Numbered from the stretch's first letter, positions 42,614 to 52,529 are shown. The stretch: DNA of 64,000 nucleotides from Acidobacteriota bacterium (GCA_018268915.1 JAFDVQ010000009.1:124001-188000); one strand, 5' to 3'. Numbers and translations: made by a program. The notes: a model not told the origin generated them from the sequence alone.

Positions 42614-44635
42614 TTAACTCTTCGGCACAAATCGGATTGCGCAGCCACCCCCGCTTGCTAAATGCAAGGTGAGGGTGTCTGCGCTGTGCACACTTTGTTT
42701 CCGGATGGTCACGTTCTTCGGATTGTGGTCTGCGTCCGCCGCGTCCTCGTAGATCTCCGCCTCGTAATTTCCGCTTCCCAGAAAATTCAGCGGAACTCGC
42801 AAGTCCCGTGCCGTCCAGTTCGTCAAGCTCCCCAGATACCACTCATGACCATGCCGCCTTGCAATCGTCACAAATTCGCCCGGCAGTCCATTCAGCACGC
42901 GAATCTCGTCCCATGCCGTTGGAACATCCTTGATGAACTGGAAACTCGGCTGATTAGCATATGCCTGCGGGGCGTCGGAAACCATCGCCAACGGCTCTTC
43001 GAACACGACATAAAGGGCCAGGTGCTGGGCTCGGGTGCCGGTCACCATCGGGCTTTTGTCGCGCGCGACAAAGTCCTCGACCGTAACGTTGTTAAAACCT
43101 CCCGGCGTGTAATCCATCGGTCCGCTCAACATGCGGGTGAATGGAAACGTTGTACGAGTCACGGGATCATCGCGGCGTCCCGCCTTGCTTTGCTCCATTC
43201 CAAGCACAGCTTCATAGTTCAGCACATTGGGATAGGTTCTCTGGATTCCCCAGGGCTGCGTAGCGCCATGGAAATCAACCATCAGGTGGTGTTCAGCCGC
43301 AAGCTTGGCAACGTCGTAATACCACTTGATGCCTTCCTGATCGTTGCGAAGAACGAAGTCGATCTTCACTCCGGCGACTCCCCACTTCTCGTAGAGCGGA
43401 AAAGCCTCCTGCATTTGAGCTGTGACGTATTTGGAGTACAGCCAGATCCATACCTTCACGTTCTTTTTCGCGGCGTATTGCACCAGTTCCGGAACGTCGA
43501 CGTTGCCTCTCATCTTGAGAATGTCCGAACCCGACCAGCCCGCATCGAGCATCATGTAGGGAAATCCCGACTCAGCCGCAAAGTCGACGTAGTACTCCAT
43601 GTTTTTCGTCGTGTAAGCAGACTGCCCGTCAGGTCCCAGGTCGCCGTTCCACCAGTCCCATGAAGCTTTGCCTGGGCGAATCCAACTTGTGTCGGCAATC
43701 TGGCTCGGTGGATTCAGATCAGTAAAGACATTCGACTCAACCAGCGCGCCTGGAGCATCGCCCAGTAGAATCACCCTCCATGCGCTGTCATGTGGAAGAG
43801 TCGCATCGATTGCAGGCCCATGCCCGTCTGGCTGCCCATGAACGTCGAGCTGAGGAGAAATTCTGCTGACAAGATGGTGGCCCATCCAATTGCCCGTGGG
43901 ATTTTCCAGATACATCGCGGCATTTCCTTCGAGGTAGGCTTCACCCACAGCAGCCCAGGCAATTCCCGGCAGGTGCATCAACATCGGCGCGCCGTTCAGA
44001 ATATGGCTTTCAACTCCGCCTTGATTACTCAACGCACTCAAGACTCCCGGAACGTACTCGCTCTCGTAGCCGCTCTGATAGTTCGGTAAACGAAGTGCCC
44101 AGGCCTGCGCATCTGTCACGGGACGGAATTCCGTGTCTTCCTGCGTAAGCTGAAACCGCGATAGTGCAGCCTGCTTCGGGACGTGATATCGAAACGCAAC
44201 AGCGCTGTTGTAGACGCGCATTTCAATGTCAAACTCGCGCTTCGGATCAGCGCTCTCAGCAGCGTGGACCGTCAGCTTGTTGTATGGGTCGTGCACCGCG
44301 GAGACTTTGCCGGCGAGCAGCTTGTAGTCATCCACGCCCGAGCCCGGCGAGCTGCTCTCGATGTGAACAGCCTGACCCAGTGGGAGCTGGCCCGACAGTT
44401 CCAGGCGAACAGCCGAATCTTCGAAGGCTTGCTTTCCCTTGAAATCCACGGAATAGACAAGCTGACCATCCCGTCCGGCGGCTTGCCCTTTCTTCACTTG
44501 CACTCCCAAGTGCACGACGATCCGATGATCTGGCGAGCTCACGTCCACAGTTGGGGGTTGACCATGAGATGCAGACGCATTGCAAACCGCAAATGCCGAA
44601 GCAAGCCAGCAGACATGAGATCTAAGTCGCAACAT
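42614..44635 (-). CDS. Glycoside hydrolase family 97, second paralogue, secreted
   Basis: The 673-aa protein has a signal peptide (RSHVCWLASAFAVCNASASH) and the same architecture as the enzyme at 11074-13080. An N-terminal beta-sandwich (SPDHRIVVHLGVQVKKGQ) precedes the barrel (PYMMLDAGWSGSDILKMRG, VKVWIWLYSKYVTAQMQEAF, GVAGVKIDFVLRNDQEGIKW, HLMVDFHGATQPWGIQRTYP), which leads into a C-terminal beta domain. The Asp in VKIDF is the likely nucleophile of retaining GH97. ATG 44635 has a GGAGAA Shine-Dalgarno. It is divergent from the sugar-isomerase-like gene and xylA, suggesting a glycan-use locus. Confidence 0.88.
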   Translation of the reverse strand: MLRLRSHVCWLASAFAVCNASASHGQPPTVDVSSPDHRIVVHLGVQVKKGQAAGRDGQLVYSVDFKGKQAFEDSAVRLELSGQLPLGQAVHIESSSPGSGVDDYKLLAGKVSAVHDPYNKLTVHAAESADPKREFDIEMRVYNSAVAFRYHVPKQAALSRFQLTQEDTEFRPVTDAQAWALRLPNYQSGYESEYVPGVLSALSNQGGVESHILNGAPMLMHLPGIAWAAVGEAYLEGNAAMYLENPTGNWMGHHLVSRISPQLDVHGQPDGHGPAIDATLPHDSAWRVILLGDAPGALVESNVFTDLNPPSQIADTSWIRPGKASWDWWNGDLGPDGQSAYTTKNMEYYVDFAAESGFPYMMLDAGWSGSDILKMRGNVDVPELVQYAAKKNVKVWIWLYSKYVTAQMQEAFPLYEKWGVAGVKIDFVLRNDQEGIKWYYDVAKLAAEHHLMVDFHGATQPWGIQRTYPNVLNYEAVLGMEQSKAGRRDDPVTRTTFPFTRMLSGPMDYTPGGFNNVTVEDFVARDKSPMVTGTRAQHLALYVVFEEPLAMVSDAPQAYANQPSFQFIKDVPTAWDEIRVLNGLPGEFVTIARRHGHEWYLGSLTNWTARDLRVPLNFLGSGNYEAEIYEDAADADHNPKNVTIRKQSVHSADTLTLHLASGGGCAIRFVPKS

Positions 44636-44762
44636 TCATTTCTCCAAGGAATAGACAAGAATAGACGGGGGGGTTCGGTTGCGTCACTTCTACCGCCGCA
44701 CTCTCCCTTATACGTACCCTCTCGGCTATCATTCTTGGTGATTGGATTCAGGAGGAGCTCCT

Positions 44763-45659
44763 TTGATCTCGCGCCGTTCATTTATCGCCACAGGCACACT
44801 CGCATCCGTCGCCATCGCATGCTCGCGCACACCATTAGCCTTTGCTGAAACACCGGATCGCCTCGGCGTCCAGCTTTACGTGCTTCGTGACCTGCTTTCG
44901 AAAGACTTCGACGGCACGCTGGCTAAAGTCGCCGGGCTAGGGATCAAAAACGTCGAATTCGCTGGCTTCTATAACCGCACCGCCAAGCAGGTCCGTGCCA
45001 CTCTCGCCAAATCCGGTCTCACCGCCACAGGTGCGCACTGCCTTCAGGCCAGCATGTCCGACGACGAAGTGCAAAAAACGATTGACTTCTGCCATGAGGT
45101 CGGTATGCCCTACATGATCGCCGCGGTTCCATCGATCAAGCCCAACTCCTTCGGTAAATCGTCAGGCGATCCCTTCAAGAACATCGCGCTCGAAGACTTT
45201 CGATGGAGCGCCGACCGCTTCAACAACATTGGCCGCAAGGTCCGCGACGCCGGCATGCGCTTCGCTTATCACAACCACAACATTGAAGCCCGCAAATACG
45301 GCAACGTCTCTGGCCTCGACGAAATCATCCGTCTCACTGACCCTTCAGTCGTTGGTCTCGAGTTCGATACCGGGAACTTCATCGCAGGCGGCGGCGATCC
45401 ATACCCCTACCTTACGAAGTACCCGCATCGGTTCGAGCTCGCTCACGTCAAAGAGTGGGCCGGGCCATTCACTCCCACTCTCACCGGCAACTTCCCCAAA
45501 TACGCCAATTTCGGCGAAGGCAAAACAGACTGGAAGAAGATGATGGCTGAGCTGAAGAAGGCTGGGGTCAAACAAACATTCATCGAGCAGGACGGGACCG
45601 CGGCCAGTGACGAACTGGGGGCAGTACGCCAGGCGTATCAGTACCTTCTGAAAATCTGA
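44763..45659 (+). CDS. Tat-exported sugar phosphate isomerase/epimerase-like TIM-barrel protein
   Basis: TTG 44763 follows a strong AGGAGGAG Shine-Dalgarno and starts MISRRSFIATGTLASVAIAC, a Tat signal with twin arginine. The AP-endonuclease-2-type barrel shows RLGVQLYVLRDLLSKDFDGT, IKNVEFAGFY, FAYHNHNIEARK, VVGLEFDTGNFIAGG and a metal-site-like HVKEWAGP. Members isomerise or epimerise sugars or inositols. 298 aa is normal. The longer TTG 44742 start is rejected because it precedes the Shine-Dalgarno. It precedes xylA on the same strand. Confidence 0.87.
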   Translation: MISRRSFIATGTLASVAIACSRTPLAFAETPDRLGVQLYVLRDLLSKDFDGTLAKVAGLGIKNVEFAGFYNRTAKQVRATLAKSGLTATGAHCLQASMSDDEVQKTIDFCHEVGMPYMIAAVPSIKPNSFGKSSGDPFKNIALEDFRWSADRFNNIGRKVRDAGMRFAYHNHNIEARKYGNVSGLDEIIRLTDPSVVGLEFDTGNFIAGGGDPYPYLTKYPHRFELAHVKEWAGPFTPTLTGNFPKYANFGEGKTDWKKMMAELKKAGVKQTFIEQDGTAASDELGAVRQAYQYLLKI

Positions 45660-45897
45660 GCAACCCCGATTGCTACGGTTCTTGATCACGAGCAGTCCGT
45701 CGCTGGTTCGCGTGCGTCTGCCAGTACTCGCAAGGAATCCAGAATCGATGAATTTCTTCGCCTCAGTGTGTTACAAATGACTGTCCCGCGATCTTAGGGT
45801 GAGAATCGCTCTAAAAAATCGCTTTACTGTTCGATGGTTCTAGAGGTTTTTGAGCTCACCGAACTCCACCACGATCCCGGATAGCCAGGAGATTCTC

Positions 45898-47229
45898 ATG
45901 CCCGAAACCGTATTCAGTTCTTTAAAGACCATCGCCTACGAAGGCTCTTCATCCGAGAATCCGCTCTCTTATCGCTGGTACGATCCCAATCGCGTTGTAC
46001 TCGGCAAGCCTCTCAAGGATCACCTCCGCTTCGCCGTAGCCTACTGGCACTCGCTCAACATGCAGGGCAGCGACCCGTTCGGCGGCCCGACCATCCCGCG
46101 CCCCTGGTTTAACTCCGGCGATCCGATTGTGCAAGCCAAGGTCAAAGCAGATGCCGCGTTCGAGCTTTTTCGCGTCCTCGATTTTCCCTTCTTCTGCTGG
46201 CACGATGCCGATATCGCTCCCGCAGGTGACACCCTCGCCGAGACGATCAAGAACTTCCACATCATGGTTGACTACCTCGAAGAGAAGATGCGCAGTTACT
46301 CCACGCGACTCCTTTGGGGGACTGCCAATCTCTTCTCGCATCCGCGCTTCATGGCAGGAGCCTCAACCAACCCGGACCCGGAAGTCTTCGCGTGGAGCGC
46401 CGCAACCGTAAAGAACTGCATGGACGCCACCAAGCGGCTCGGCGGTGCCAACTACGTCCTCTGGGGCGGCCGCGAAGGCTACGAGACCCTTCTCAACACC
46501 GACATGAAGCAGGAACTCGAGCAGATGGGCCGCTTCCTCACGCTCGTCGTCGAATATAAACACAAGATCGGTTTCAAAGGTCAGATCCTGGTCGAGCCCA
46601 AACCGAAGGAACCGACCGCGCATCAGTACGATTTTGATGTTGCCACGGTCTACTCATTCCTCAAGCGCTTCAACCTCGAGAACGAAGTCAAGCTCAACAT
46701 CGAAGCCAATCACGCACTGCTTGCAGGGCACACCTTCGAGCACGAGATAGCGACCGCCGGCGCTCTTGGCGTTCTCGGATCGCTCGACATCAACCGCGGC
46801 GACCCACTTCTGGGATGGGACACGGACCAGTTTCCCAATGATCTCTGGTCAATGACAGTGAGCATGATTCATGTCATCAAGGCAGGAGGTCTCAACCAGG
46901 GTGGCTGCAACTTCGACGCCAAGGTCCGCCGCCAGAGCTTCACACCGGAGGACCTTATTCACGCTCACGCGGGCGGCGCAGATCTCTGCGCCCGAGCCTT
47001 TCTCACCGCTGCGAAGATCATCGAAGATGGCCGTCTCGAAAAGATCGTCTCCGACCGCTACGCCGGATGGAAGTCATCCGACGCGGAAGCAATCTACGGC
47101 GGTAATAGGTCTCTCGACGAAATTGAAAAGTGGGCGCTCGACAAAAACATAAACCCACAACCCAGGTCCGGCCGCCAGGAAGAAATCGAAAATCTGCTCG
47201 TCCGCCAGATCTACTCCGACGAGATCTAA
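45898..47229 (+). CDS. xylA: Xylose isomerase
   Basis: The 443-aa protein matches group II xylose isomerase. FPFFCWHDADIAPAGDTLAE carries the catalytic His102 and Asp105, ILVEPKPKEPTAHQYDFDVA and NIEANHALLAGHTFEHEIA carry metal ligands, and SLDINRGDPLLGWDTDQFPN carries the second metal site. It interconverts xylose and xylulose in the cytoplasm. ATG 45898 has an AGGAGAT Shine-Dalgarno. The open frame upstream to 45850 lacks one. A strong terminator follows. The 238 bp before it show no operator I could define. Confidence 0.97.
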   Translation: MPETVFSSLKTIAYEGSSSENPLSYRWYDPNRVVLGKPLKDHLRFAVAYWHSLNMQGSDPFGGPTIPRPWFNSGDPIVQAKVKADAAFELFRVLDFPFFCWHDADIAPAGDTLAETIKNFHIMVDYLEEKMRSYSTRLLWGTANLFSHPRFMAGASTNPDPEVFAWSAATVKNCMDATKRLGGANYVLWGGREGYETLLNTDMKQELEQMGRFLTLVVEYKHKIGFKGQILVEPKPKEPTAHQYDFDVATVYSFLKRFNLENEVKLNIEANHALLAGHTFEHEIATAGALGVLGSLDINRGDPLLGWDTDQFPNDLWSMTVSMIHVIKAGGLNQGGCNFDAKVRRQSFTPEDLIHAHAGGADLCARAFLTAAKIIEDGRLEKIVSDRYAGWKSSDAEAIYGGNRSLDEIEKWALDKNINPQPRSGRQEEIENLLVRQIYSDEI

Positions 47230-47254
47230 ATCGATCTTGAGCTGCAAAAGACAA

Positions 47255-47286
47255 GGGCCACTCTCATTAGAGCGTGGCCCATTTTT
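47255..47286 (+). terminator. Intrinsic terminator of xylA
   Basis: GGGCCAC-TCTC, loop ATTA, GAGC-GTGGCCC (one mismatch in the inner part), then ATTTTT. It starts 25 bp after the xylA stop. Confidence 0.85.
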
Positions 47287-47350
47287 GAACCTCGATCGAG
47301 TGCGGAAACCATAGGCCTAAGATGCGACTCTATCCCTGAAGCCAAACCGA

Positions 47351-47965
47351 TCAATATTTGGAGCCGCCGCGCCCAAATCTGTAGGTCTCCCCAAATATGA
47401 AACCTCTTGGGTTAAGAGAGTGGGTCTTACCGGACTGGGAACTGTAGAAATCGGTGAAGAAGTCGTAGTCGTACTCGACTCGCGTCCACAAACGTCCGTA
47501 TGTGTGATATTCGAACCCGCCACCGAGGGTGTAGGTCATAGAGGTCTGGTGAGCGTGGCCACTGCCATTCGGCGGGTGCGTTAGACTTCCGATTCCTATT
47601 TCGCCTTTGAGCAAAGGTTGGAACCGGCCGTAGTAGCCGGAAGTCCAGACGATGCCACCGCTGCCGTCAACATACTTGAACGGAGGAAACCCTGTCTGTC
47701 CCTGAGCGAATTTATTTCCGCCGATGATTGCTGAGTGACCCTCTACGATCACGCTCAGGTCGTGCCATATGGTCGCAGTAGCCCATGCGGAAGGCCCCCA
47801 ACGATTAATCTTTGCAGCTCCCCAATCGCCGGACATATAGTCCATTCCGAATCCGATCGAGCCGGAGAGCGGCGCATGAGTCACATTGGTCGCAGGCGCC
47901 ACCTGGGCCGCACACGATATGGAAGTGACAACTAAGGTCACTCCGAGAAGTAGTTTCGTAAACAT
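47351..47965 (-). CDS. Secreted outer-membrane beta-barrel-like protein
   Basis: The 204-aa protein has a signal peptide (MFTKLLLGVTLVVTSISCAA). Amphipathic, aromatic-rich strands (SGSIGFGMDYMSGDWGAA, GYYGRFQPLLKGEIGIGS, TYTLGGGFEYHTYGRLWTRV) and a final GETYRFGRGGSKY fit an opacity-like eight-strand barrel. No function is assigned. It converges toward xylA; the terminator between them may serve both. Confidence 0.65.
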   Translation of the reverse strand: MFTKLLLGVTLVVTSISCAAQVAPATNVTHAPLSGSIGFGMDYMSGDWGAAKINRWGPSAWATATIWHDLSVIVEGHSAIIGGNKFAQGQTGFPPFKYVDGSGGIVWTSGYYGRFQPLLKGEIGIGSLTHPPNGSGHAHQTSMTYTLGGGFEYHTYGRLWTRVEYDYDFFTDFYSSQSGKTHSLNPRGFIFGETYRFGRGGSKY

Positions 47966-48368
47966 TGCGAATCTCCTTATCGAGTGTTTGAACCAAGGCC
48001 TCAGTAACCCTCTCGCTCCGAAACTCTCGAAGAAAGCTGAAGATCACCAACGATCAAAGCAATAGGCTCAATTCGCCGGACCTTACTTCCATCTAGGCTT
48101 GAGCGGCGTCGTTCCGGCAGGGACTTATTCTACACAGAAATGTCGAGATTCTGGGCACAGCAATGATCCTCGACGGTCAGAGGGCTCAAACTAAGAACCT
48201 CGCCGTGGCCAGCACCCCGCTAACGTTAGAAAGATTCTCTCAACGCGGTGACGTCCTTTGAAAGATAGTAATTCGAACCGAGGCATTCCCCCCTCTAACC
48301 TCCAAAGAGGGAGCTTTCTAGATAACCGAAGGATGGGAGAATCAAACTAAGCTCTGGCGTATCAGACA
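47966..48368. other. Intergenic stretch, no gene seen
   Basis: About 400 bases between divergent genes with no open frame showing coding bias. A small CCCTC/GAGGG hairpin (CCCTCTAACCTCCAAAGAGGG) lies around 48291-48311. No promoter motif could be defined confidently. Confidence 0.5.
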
Positions 48369-49040
48369 ATGATGGTTGCGATGGCAACAGAAGAATTCAG
48401 AGACGATTCCGTTCCGGATGGTTCTATACGAGGTTTTGTGCACCGGGCGGGAAGAACGGACGCACCTGGCCTTGTGCTCACGCACGGCGCAGGTGCAAAT
48501 TGCCGGTCAGCGCTGTTGACAGCTCTCGCAGATGCGTTTTGCACTGCGGGCGTGACTGTGCTGAGGTGCGATCTACCGTTCAGGCAGGCTCGCCCTTATG
48601 GGCCTCCGCCTCGCGGCAGCGCGCAACGAGACCAGGCCGGGTTGCAGTCGGCCGTCGAAGCATTAAAGAGACAAACATCCGGACGGATATTCTTAGGCGG
48701 GCACTCTTACGGTGGACGCCAGGCATCGATACTCGCGGCTCAGGACCCTCAAATCGCTCGAGCTCTTCTCCTCCTTTCGTATCCGCTGCACCCACCGGAT
48801 AAGCCAGAGATGTTGAGGACCGACCACTTCCCCTCCCTCCGAACTCCGGCCCTTTTCTTGAGTGGCGACAAAGATGGTTTCGGGACTCGCGAAGAACTCG
48901 ATACAGCTCTGAGGCTGATTCCGTCCAGGACGAAACTGACGCTACTAGCCGGCGTGGGCCATGAGCTGATGAGCAAAAAGAATGCGGGAGAGTTGCCGAA
49001 CCAGGTAGTAAAGGCCTTTCTGGATTTCGCTTCAGATTAG
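48369..49040 (+). CDS. KANL3/Tex30-type alpha/beta hydrolase
   Basis: The 223-aa protein has LVLTHGAGANCRSALLTALA, LRCDLPFRQARPYGPPPRG, the nucleophile elbow FLGGHSYGGRQASILAA, an acid in FLSGDKDGFG and a His in LAGVGHELMSKK. This is the compact dienelactone-hydrolase-like family related to KANL3/TEX30. Substrate unknown. ATG 48369 is followed by ATGs at 48372 and 48381; none has a strong Shine-Dalgarno. Confidence 0.82.
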   Translation: MMVAMATEEFRDDSVPDGSIRGFVHRAGRTDAPGLVLTHGAGANCRSALLTALADAFCTAGVTVLRCDLPFRQARPYGPPPRGSAQRDQAGLQSAVEALKRQTSGRIFLGGHSYGGRQASILAAQDPQIARALLLLSYPLHPPDKPEMLRTDHFPSLRTPALFLSGDKDGFGTREELDTALRLIPSRTKLTLLAGVGHELMSKKNAGELPNQVVKAFLDFASD

Positions 49041-49131
49041 GGCTTTGCCGGGTAACGGATCAAAGTCTCCCAGACGGCACCGCAAGCCAAGGCACCGATA
49101 GATCCGCCTACAATCTCTGTAAGGTTGCCAG

Positions 49132-49392
49132 ATGAAGCTGCGCATCTTTCCCGACGCTACGATTATCGTGCTCGTGCTGCTAGGCGCATTGAGCCTCGCG
49201 GACGAACTTTGGGTGGGGCCCACACCGTCGGGAATAGCTCAGTTTCTACAGGCTCATCATCTTTGGGACACCTGGTTGGCATTGAGGTGGGAACATATGT
49301 ACTCGCATGAGGTTCTTCATTTTCTATCCGGCGTGGTCGGATCAATCGTGGGCTGCTGGATATACTTCGCAGTTCAGAAGAGACGGAGTTGA
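49132..49392 (+). CDS. Small membrane protein, 86 aa
   Basis: ATG 49132 encodes two membrane segments (ATIIVLVLLGALSLADEL and HFLSGVVGSIVGCWIYFAV) and a basic tail (QKRRS). No family recognised. It lies in a run of small plus-strand genes. Confidence 0.6.
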   Translation: MKLRIFPDATIIVLVLLGALSLADELWVGPTPSGIAQFLQAHHLWDTWLALRWEHMYSHEVLHFLSGVVGSIVGCWIYFAVQKRRS

Positions 49393-49506
49393 CCCTCTTT
49401 GAGATGGCCGGTGTGGATTTGCTGATCGAATCACGTTTGCCGCAGCTCAAAAGCCACGCCGCCAAAGCATATCGAAAACTCCCTTGGTTATGATCGACAG
49501 CCAGCA

Positions 49507-49947
49507 ATGGAGCGCAACATGGCAGAATACACCGCGCCAGCTTTACCGACTCTCAGTAGCATCGTGGCAATGGTCCGCGTTGCGAACGTGATGGAGTCGG
49601 CAAACTTCTACAGGCATCTTGGCTTTGAGATCGGGAATGCGGTTCCGCATGAACCGCCCCACAACTGGATATGGCTATTTCAACCAAGGTCGCCAAACTG
49701 GAAAACCGGCGCGAACCTCATGCTCGTCTCAGGCGAAGTCCCCGGAACAACGGCGGGCAGACAGCACACCGTTCTCTTCTACCTGTACGCACGCGACATG
49801 AAGGCGTTGAGAGAAGAATTGCTTTCTAAGGGATACGCAGCCAGCGAAATTACCTACCCCGGCTATTTGCCGGAAGGCGAATTTCGGGTAGACGATCCCG
49901 ACGGCTACACGCTGATGATTGCCCAGTCAGGACACGACACTCCTTAG
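49507..49947 (+). CDS. VOC-superfamily (glyoxalase/bleomycin-resistance-like) protein
   Basis: The 146-aa protein has two beta-alpha-beta-beta-beta modules: MVRVANVMESANFYRHLGFE, ENAVPHEP-type loop, LFYLYARDMKALREELLSKG and FRVDDPDGYTLMIAQS. The Glu/His-type metal ligand pattern fits glyoxalase-like proteins. Substrate unknown. ATG at 49507 or 49519 (MAEYTAP). Confidence 0.85.
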   Translation: MERNMAEYTAPALPTLSSIVAMVRVANVMESANFYRHLGFEIGNAVPHEPPHNWIWLFQPRSPNWKTGANLMLVSGEVPGTTAGRQHTVLFYLYARDMKALREELLSKGYAASEITYPGYLPEGEFRVDDPDGYTLMIAQSGHDTP

Positions 49948-49956
49948 TTGTCCCGC

Positions 49957-50442
49957 TTACAGGAATTGATTGAGATCGGTGTCTGGCGCAGGATAGCCAA
50001 GCTCGCGGCACATCGCTACTACCTGACCTTTGTGATGGAAGGCGTGCGTTAAGACGTGGTGAACGATCAGAGCCGGTGTCCTCACAGCTCGATCTCCATC
50101 TGGAAAGCGGAGCTCTGTGTCGGTGTTCAGCTGGCTATCAGTAGTGCTCGCGAGATACTGCCGCGTCCTATCGCTGATCTGCTGTTGGAAGGAAACCGCA
50201 TCCGAAATTGCAGGAAAGTCAGCGGCACTGCGATCGCTATAGCCAAGCCCCTGAAGGATGCTGATCCAGAATCCCTCGCAGTTGAAAATGTGCACAGTTT
50301 GCTTCTGAACTGTGCTGAAGCCGAAGTTTGGAAGTTCTCTCGTGTAGGCATTCAACGGCAGTGTTGAGAGATGCTCTAGCAGAAGGGTTAGACTCGCATG
50401 AGTCCAGTGGTGGAGCTTGCGAACCCCGTCTACCGTAAACAT
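49957..50442 (-). CDS. DinB-family protein
   Basis: The 161-aa four-helix-bundle protein shows LHHWTHASLTLLLEHLSTLP, a QKQTVHIFNCEGFWIS helix and HHVLTHAFHHKGQVVAMCRELG. The three histidines (one in helix 2, two in the last helix motif) form the DinB metal site. Members include thiol-dependent metal transferases; activity unknown. ATG 50442 has a GAGG Shine-Dalgarno, preferred over the frame extension to 50490. Convergent with the VOC gene. Confidence 0.88.
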   Translation of the reverse strand: MFTVDGVRKLHHWTHASLTLLLEHLSTLPLNAYTRELPNFGFSTVQKQTVHIFNCEGFWISILQGLGYSDRSAADFPAISDAVSFQQQISDRTRQYLASTTDSQLNTDTELRFPDGDRAVRTPALIVHHVLTHAFHHKGQVVAMCRELGYPAPDTDLNQFL

Positions 50443-50503
50443 GTCTGCCTCTTCAATCGATAAGGTGGATAGCTCGCAAGCGGAGAGCAACTAACTCGTA
50501 AAG

Positions 50504-51376
50504 TTATTCCCGGGTCACTTTGTACCCTTGTTTTTCGAGTAAGGCCGGCACGCCGTCTTTGCCCACCAGATGCGCGGCTCCCACCGCCACGAAACTGACA
50601 CCATCACCTTTGAGTAATTCCTGAATCTGCCTGACAAAGTTTTGATTACGCTTGACGACGAGAAGTTGGAAGAGATCGGGATATTTGTCGCGGAAATCGG
50701 CGTTGTTCAGCACATCGAGCCTCGCAGCATCGCCTGAGTACCAGGCCGCGACAAGTTCCTTGAACTTATCCACTGCTTTGTCGGCGTCGTCTAGCTCTGA
50801 GGCGAGGAAGTCGAGTTGCGTCTTTTCCGGCAGATCCGCGAAGTAGTGCAGTTGCTGTTCGGCAGTTTCGAATCCCTTGACAGGCTTGTTGGCGCTGGCG
50901 AATTCGGGCTTTAGCTGAAGTTCTACAGCGCTGGCGGGATCGTAGCCGGACTGGAGGACAGGGGCAAGACTCAGCATCATGCCGGCGAGCCACGGCTTCA
51001 TAGGCTCAAGCATGGCGGCGCCTCCAACTGGGGCTGCTGCCTTGTCAAGCTTTGCCAATTGTTCCGGAGTCAGCTTAGTCGAGAGAGGATGAGCCATATC
51101 CATTCCTAGTTGAAGGATCATCGGCTGCATCGCAGCGGAATCATCTGGATTCGGAATCTCGAGCCACAGAGTCTGGCTTTGCTTGATCGCTGCCTCGACC
51201 TTAACCGTGTGCCAGGGATGATTCTTGTCGAGCGCATGAACCGTGCCGAAAAGATAGACGGTGGCATGCGGCCCTTTGACTACCCACAGTGCGGGTTCTG
51301 CGGGAGAGCGAAGTGCGCCGGCAGCCAGGACGAACAGCAAGATCAGGACAGCAGCAAATCTTCGCAGCAGATTCAT
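50504..51376 (-). CDS. TraB/GumN-family secreted protein
   Basis: The 290-aa protein has a signal peptide (MNLLRRFAAVLILLFVLAAG). The family motifs are a first GxxH in TVYLFGTVHALDKNHPWH, a helical centre (GFETAEQQLHYFADLPEKTQ) and a second in FVAVGAAHLVGKDGVPALLE. TraB/GumN proteins are predicted metalloproteases related to Tiki. ATG 51376 with AAAGGA upstream. Confidence 0.9.
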   Translation of the reverse strand: MNLLRRFAAVLILLFVLAAGALRSPAEPALWVVKGPHATVYLFGTVHALDKNHPWHTVKVEAAIKQSQTLWLEIPNPDDSAAMQPMILQLGMDMAHPLSTKLTPEQLAKLDKAAAPVGGAAMLEPMKPWLAGMMLSLAPVLQSGYDPASAVELQLKPEFASANKPVKGFETAEQQLHYFADLPEKTQLDFLASELDDADKAVDKFKELVAAWYSGDAARLDVLNNADFRDKYPDLFQLLVVKRNQNFVRQIQELLKGDGVSFVAVGAAHLVGKDGVPALLEKQGYKVTRE

Positions 51377-51482
51377 CGACGGGTCCTTTCGAGGCGGATT
51401 CAGGATTGCAAAAATACAGGAAAGGGGCAATATTACTCCGGATTCACATGAACCCCCGGAGAACCGCATTTTGATGAAGGGA

Positions 51483-52529
51483 TCAACCGCTGATCAGGAA
51501 CCGGCCCTCCCGCATAATCTGTTCTTCGCCTTCCGCATATTCGAGCCATATGTTGAAGCCAAGCCCGACGACGTCGATGTGTGTCGTAGACCGCCAGGGT
51601 GCACCAGTGTGTTCGCCGTATGGATTGCCGAAGGCAATGTGGATGCCGGGAAACTTCTCGTCTTGCAGGATGTTACCGATGACGCGTGACACTCCAATGT
51701 TGGTTCCAATAGCAAACTCGCCCACCCGATCGGAATTCTCGTCTGTATGCGTGTATGCCCAGAAATCCTGCTCGAGCTGTTTGTTGGTGCTGGAGCAGGA
51801 AACGATGCGGTTCTGCGCGATCTCGATGGTGAGCGGTGAAGCCTCCAGCAAACCATAGCGGGCGCAAAGCCAATCTCCCACGACTCCATCGACAACAAAT
51901 ATGCCATTCACTTCGCCGGGCGAGGTGAAGCATTCCCCACCCGGAAGATTGCCCCACTTCTCCGGCGAGATGATGCCGGATGTTTTGAACCACTTATATT
52001 CGGGGTTCATATTCGAGACGATGCTGGTACCCGCCGCTGTGGTCGCGCGAATGCGAACAGCGCGGCGAACCCGCTCGAGGACCTGCTGCGACAGGCGATC
52101 GACAGCGTCGAAGTCTGCACGCATTCCATCACACATGATCTCGGGTGTGATGTTCACCATGTGAGCGTGGCGCATCCGGCGGCGATTGACGACATCGGTC
52201 ATCTGCATGCGCGAACGCAATTCATTCTGTTGAACCTGAACAGCAAAAATGGAGACGGCAGACGTTTCCAGGTCTTCAAGAACCGCGGCGGGCATGTCCG
52301 CCAGGGGACGCGGCGCGAGGTCTTCAAGGATGAAGGCATTGAAGGGGCAACCGCGCTCTTTCAACTGCGCCGCTAGCGAAGCCGCGATCGGCTCTGAGAC
52401 AAGGTCAGTGATGAGCGTAACTCTCTCGTCTGGCTGGATTCGCAGGCAGGTGAACACGGCGGAGCGTGCGCCGGGAGTGAATTCAGCGGGGAAGGCCTGC
52501 GCCAGCAGATGTGTAGTAGTAGCGGACAA
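51483..52529 (-). CDS. M29-like (aminopeptidase T-type) metallopeptidase
   Basis: The 348-aa protein resembles the leucyl-aminopeptidase T-like group: an N-terminal domain with AVFTCLRIQPDERVTLITDL, then NLPGGECFTSPGEVNGIFVV (Glu metal ligands), VGEFAIGTNIG, and HIAFGNPYGEHTGAPWRSTTHID (His/Asp ligands). It is shorter than canonical M29 and may be a related amidohydrolase rather than a peptidase. It is divergent from the prolyl oligopeptidase. The 283-bp gap to that gene shows only a small CCTGATATCTATTCAGG palindrome. Confidence 0.8.
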   Translation of the reverse strand: MSATTTHLLAQAFPAEFTPGARSAVFTCLRIQPDERVTLITDLVSEPIAASLAAQLKERGCPFNAFILEDLAPRPLADMPAAVLEDLETSAVSIFAVQVQQNELRSRMQMTDVVNRRRMRHAHMVNITPEIMCDGMRADFDAVDRLSQQVLERVRRAVRIRATTAAGTSIVSNMNPEYKWFKTSGIISPEKWGNLPGGECFTSPGEVNGIFVVDGVVGDWLCARYGLLEASPLTIEIAQNRIVSCSSTNKQLEQDFWAYTHTDENSDRVGEFAIGTNIGVSRVIGNILQDEKFPGIHIAFGNPYGEHTGAPWRSTTHIDVVGLGFNIWLEYAEGEEQIMREGRFLISG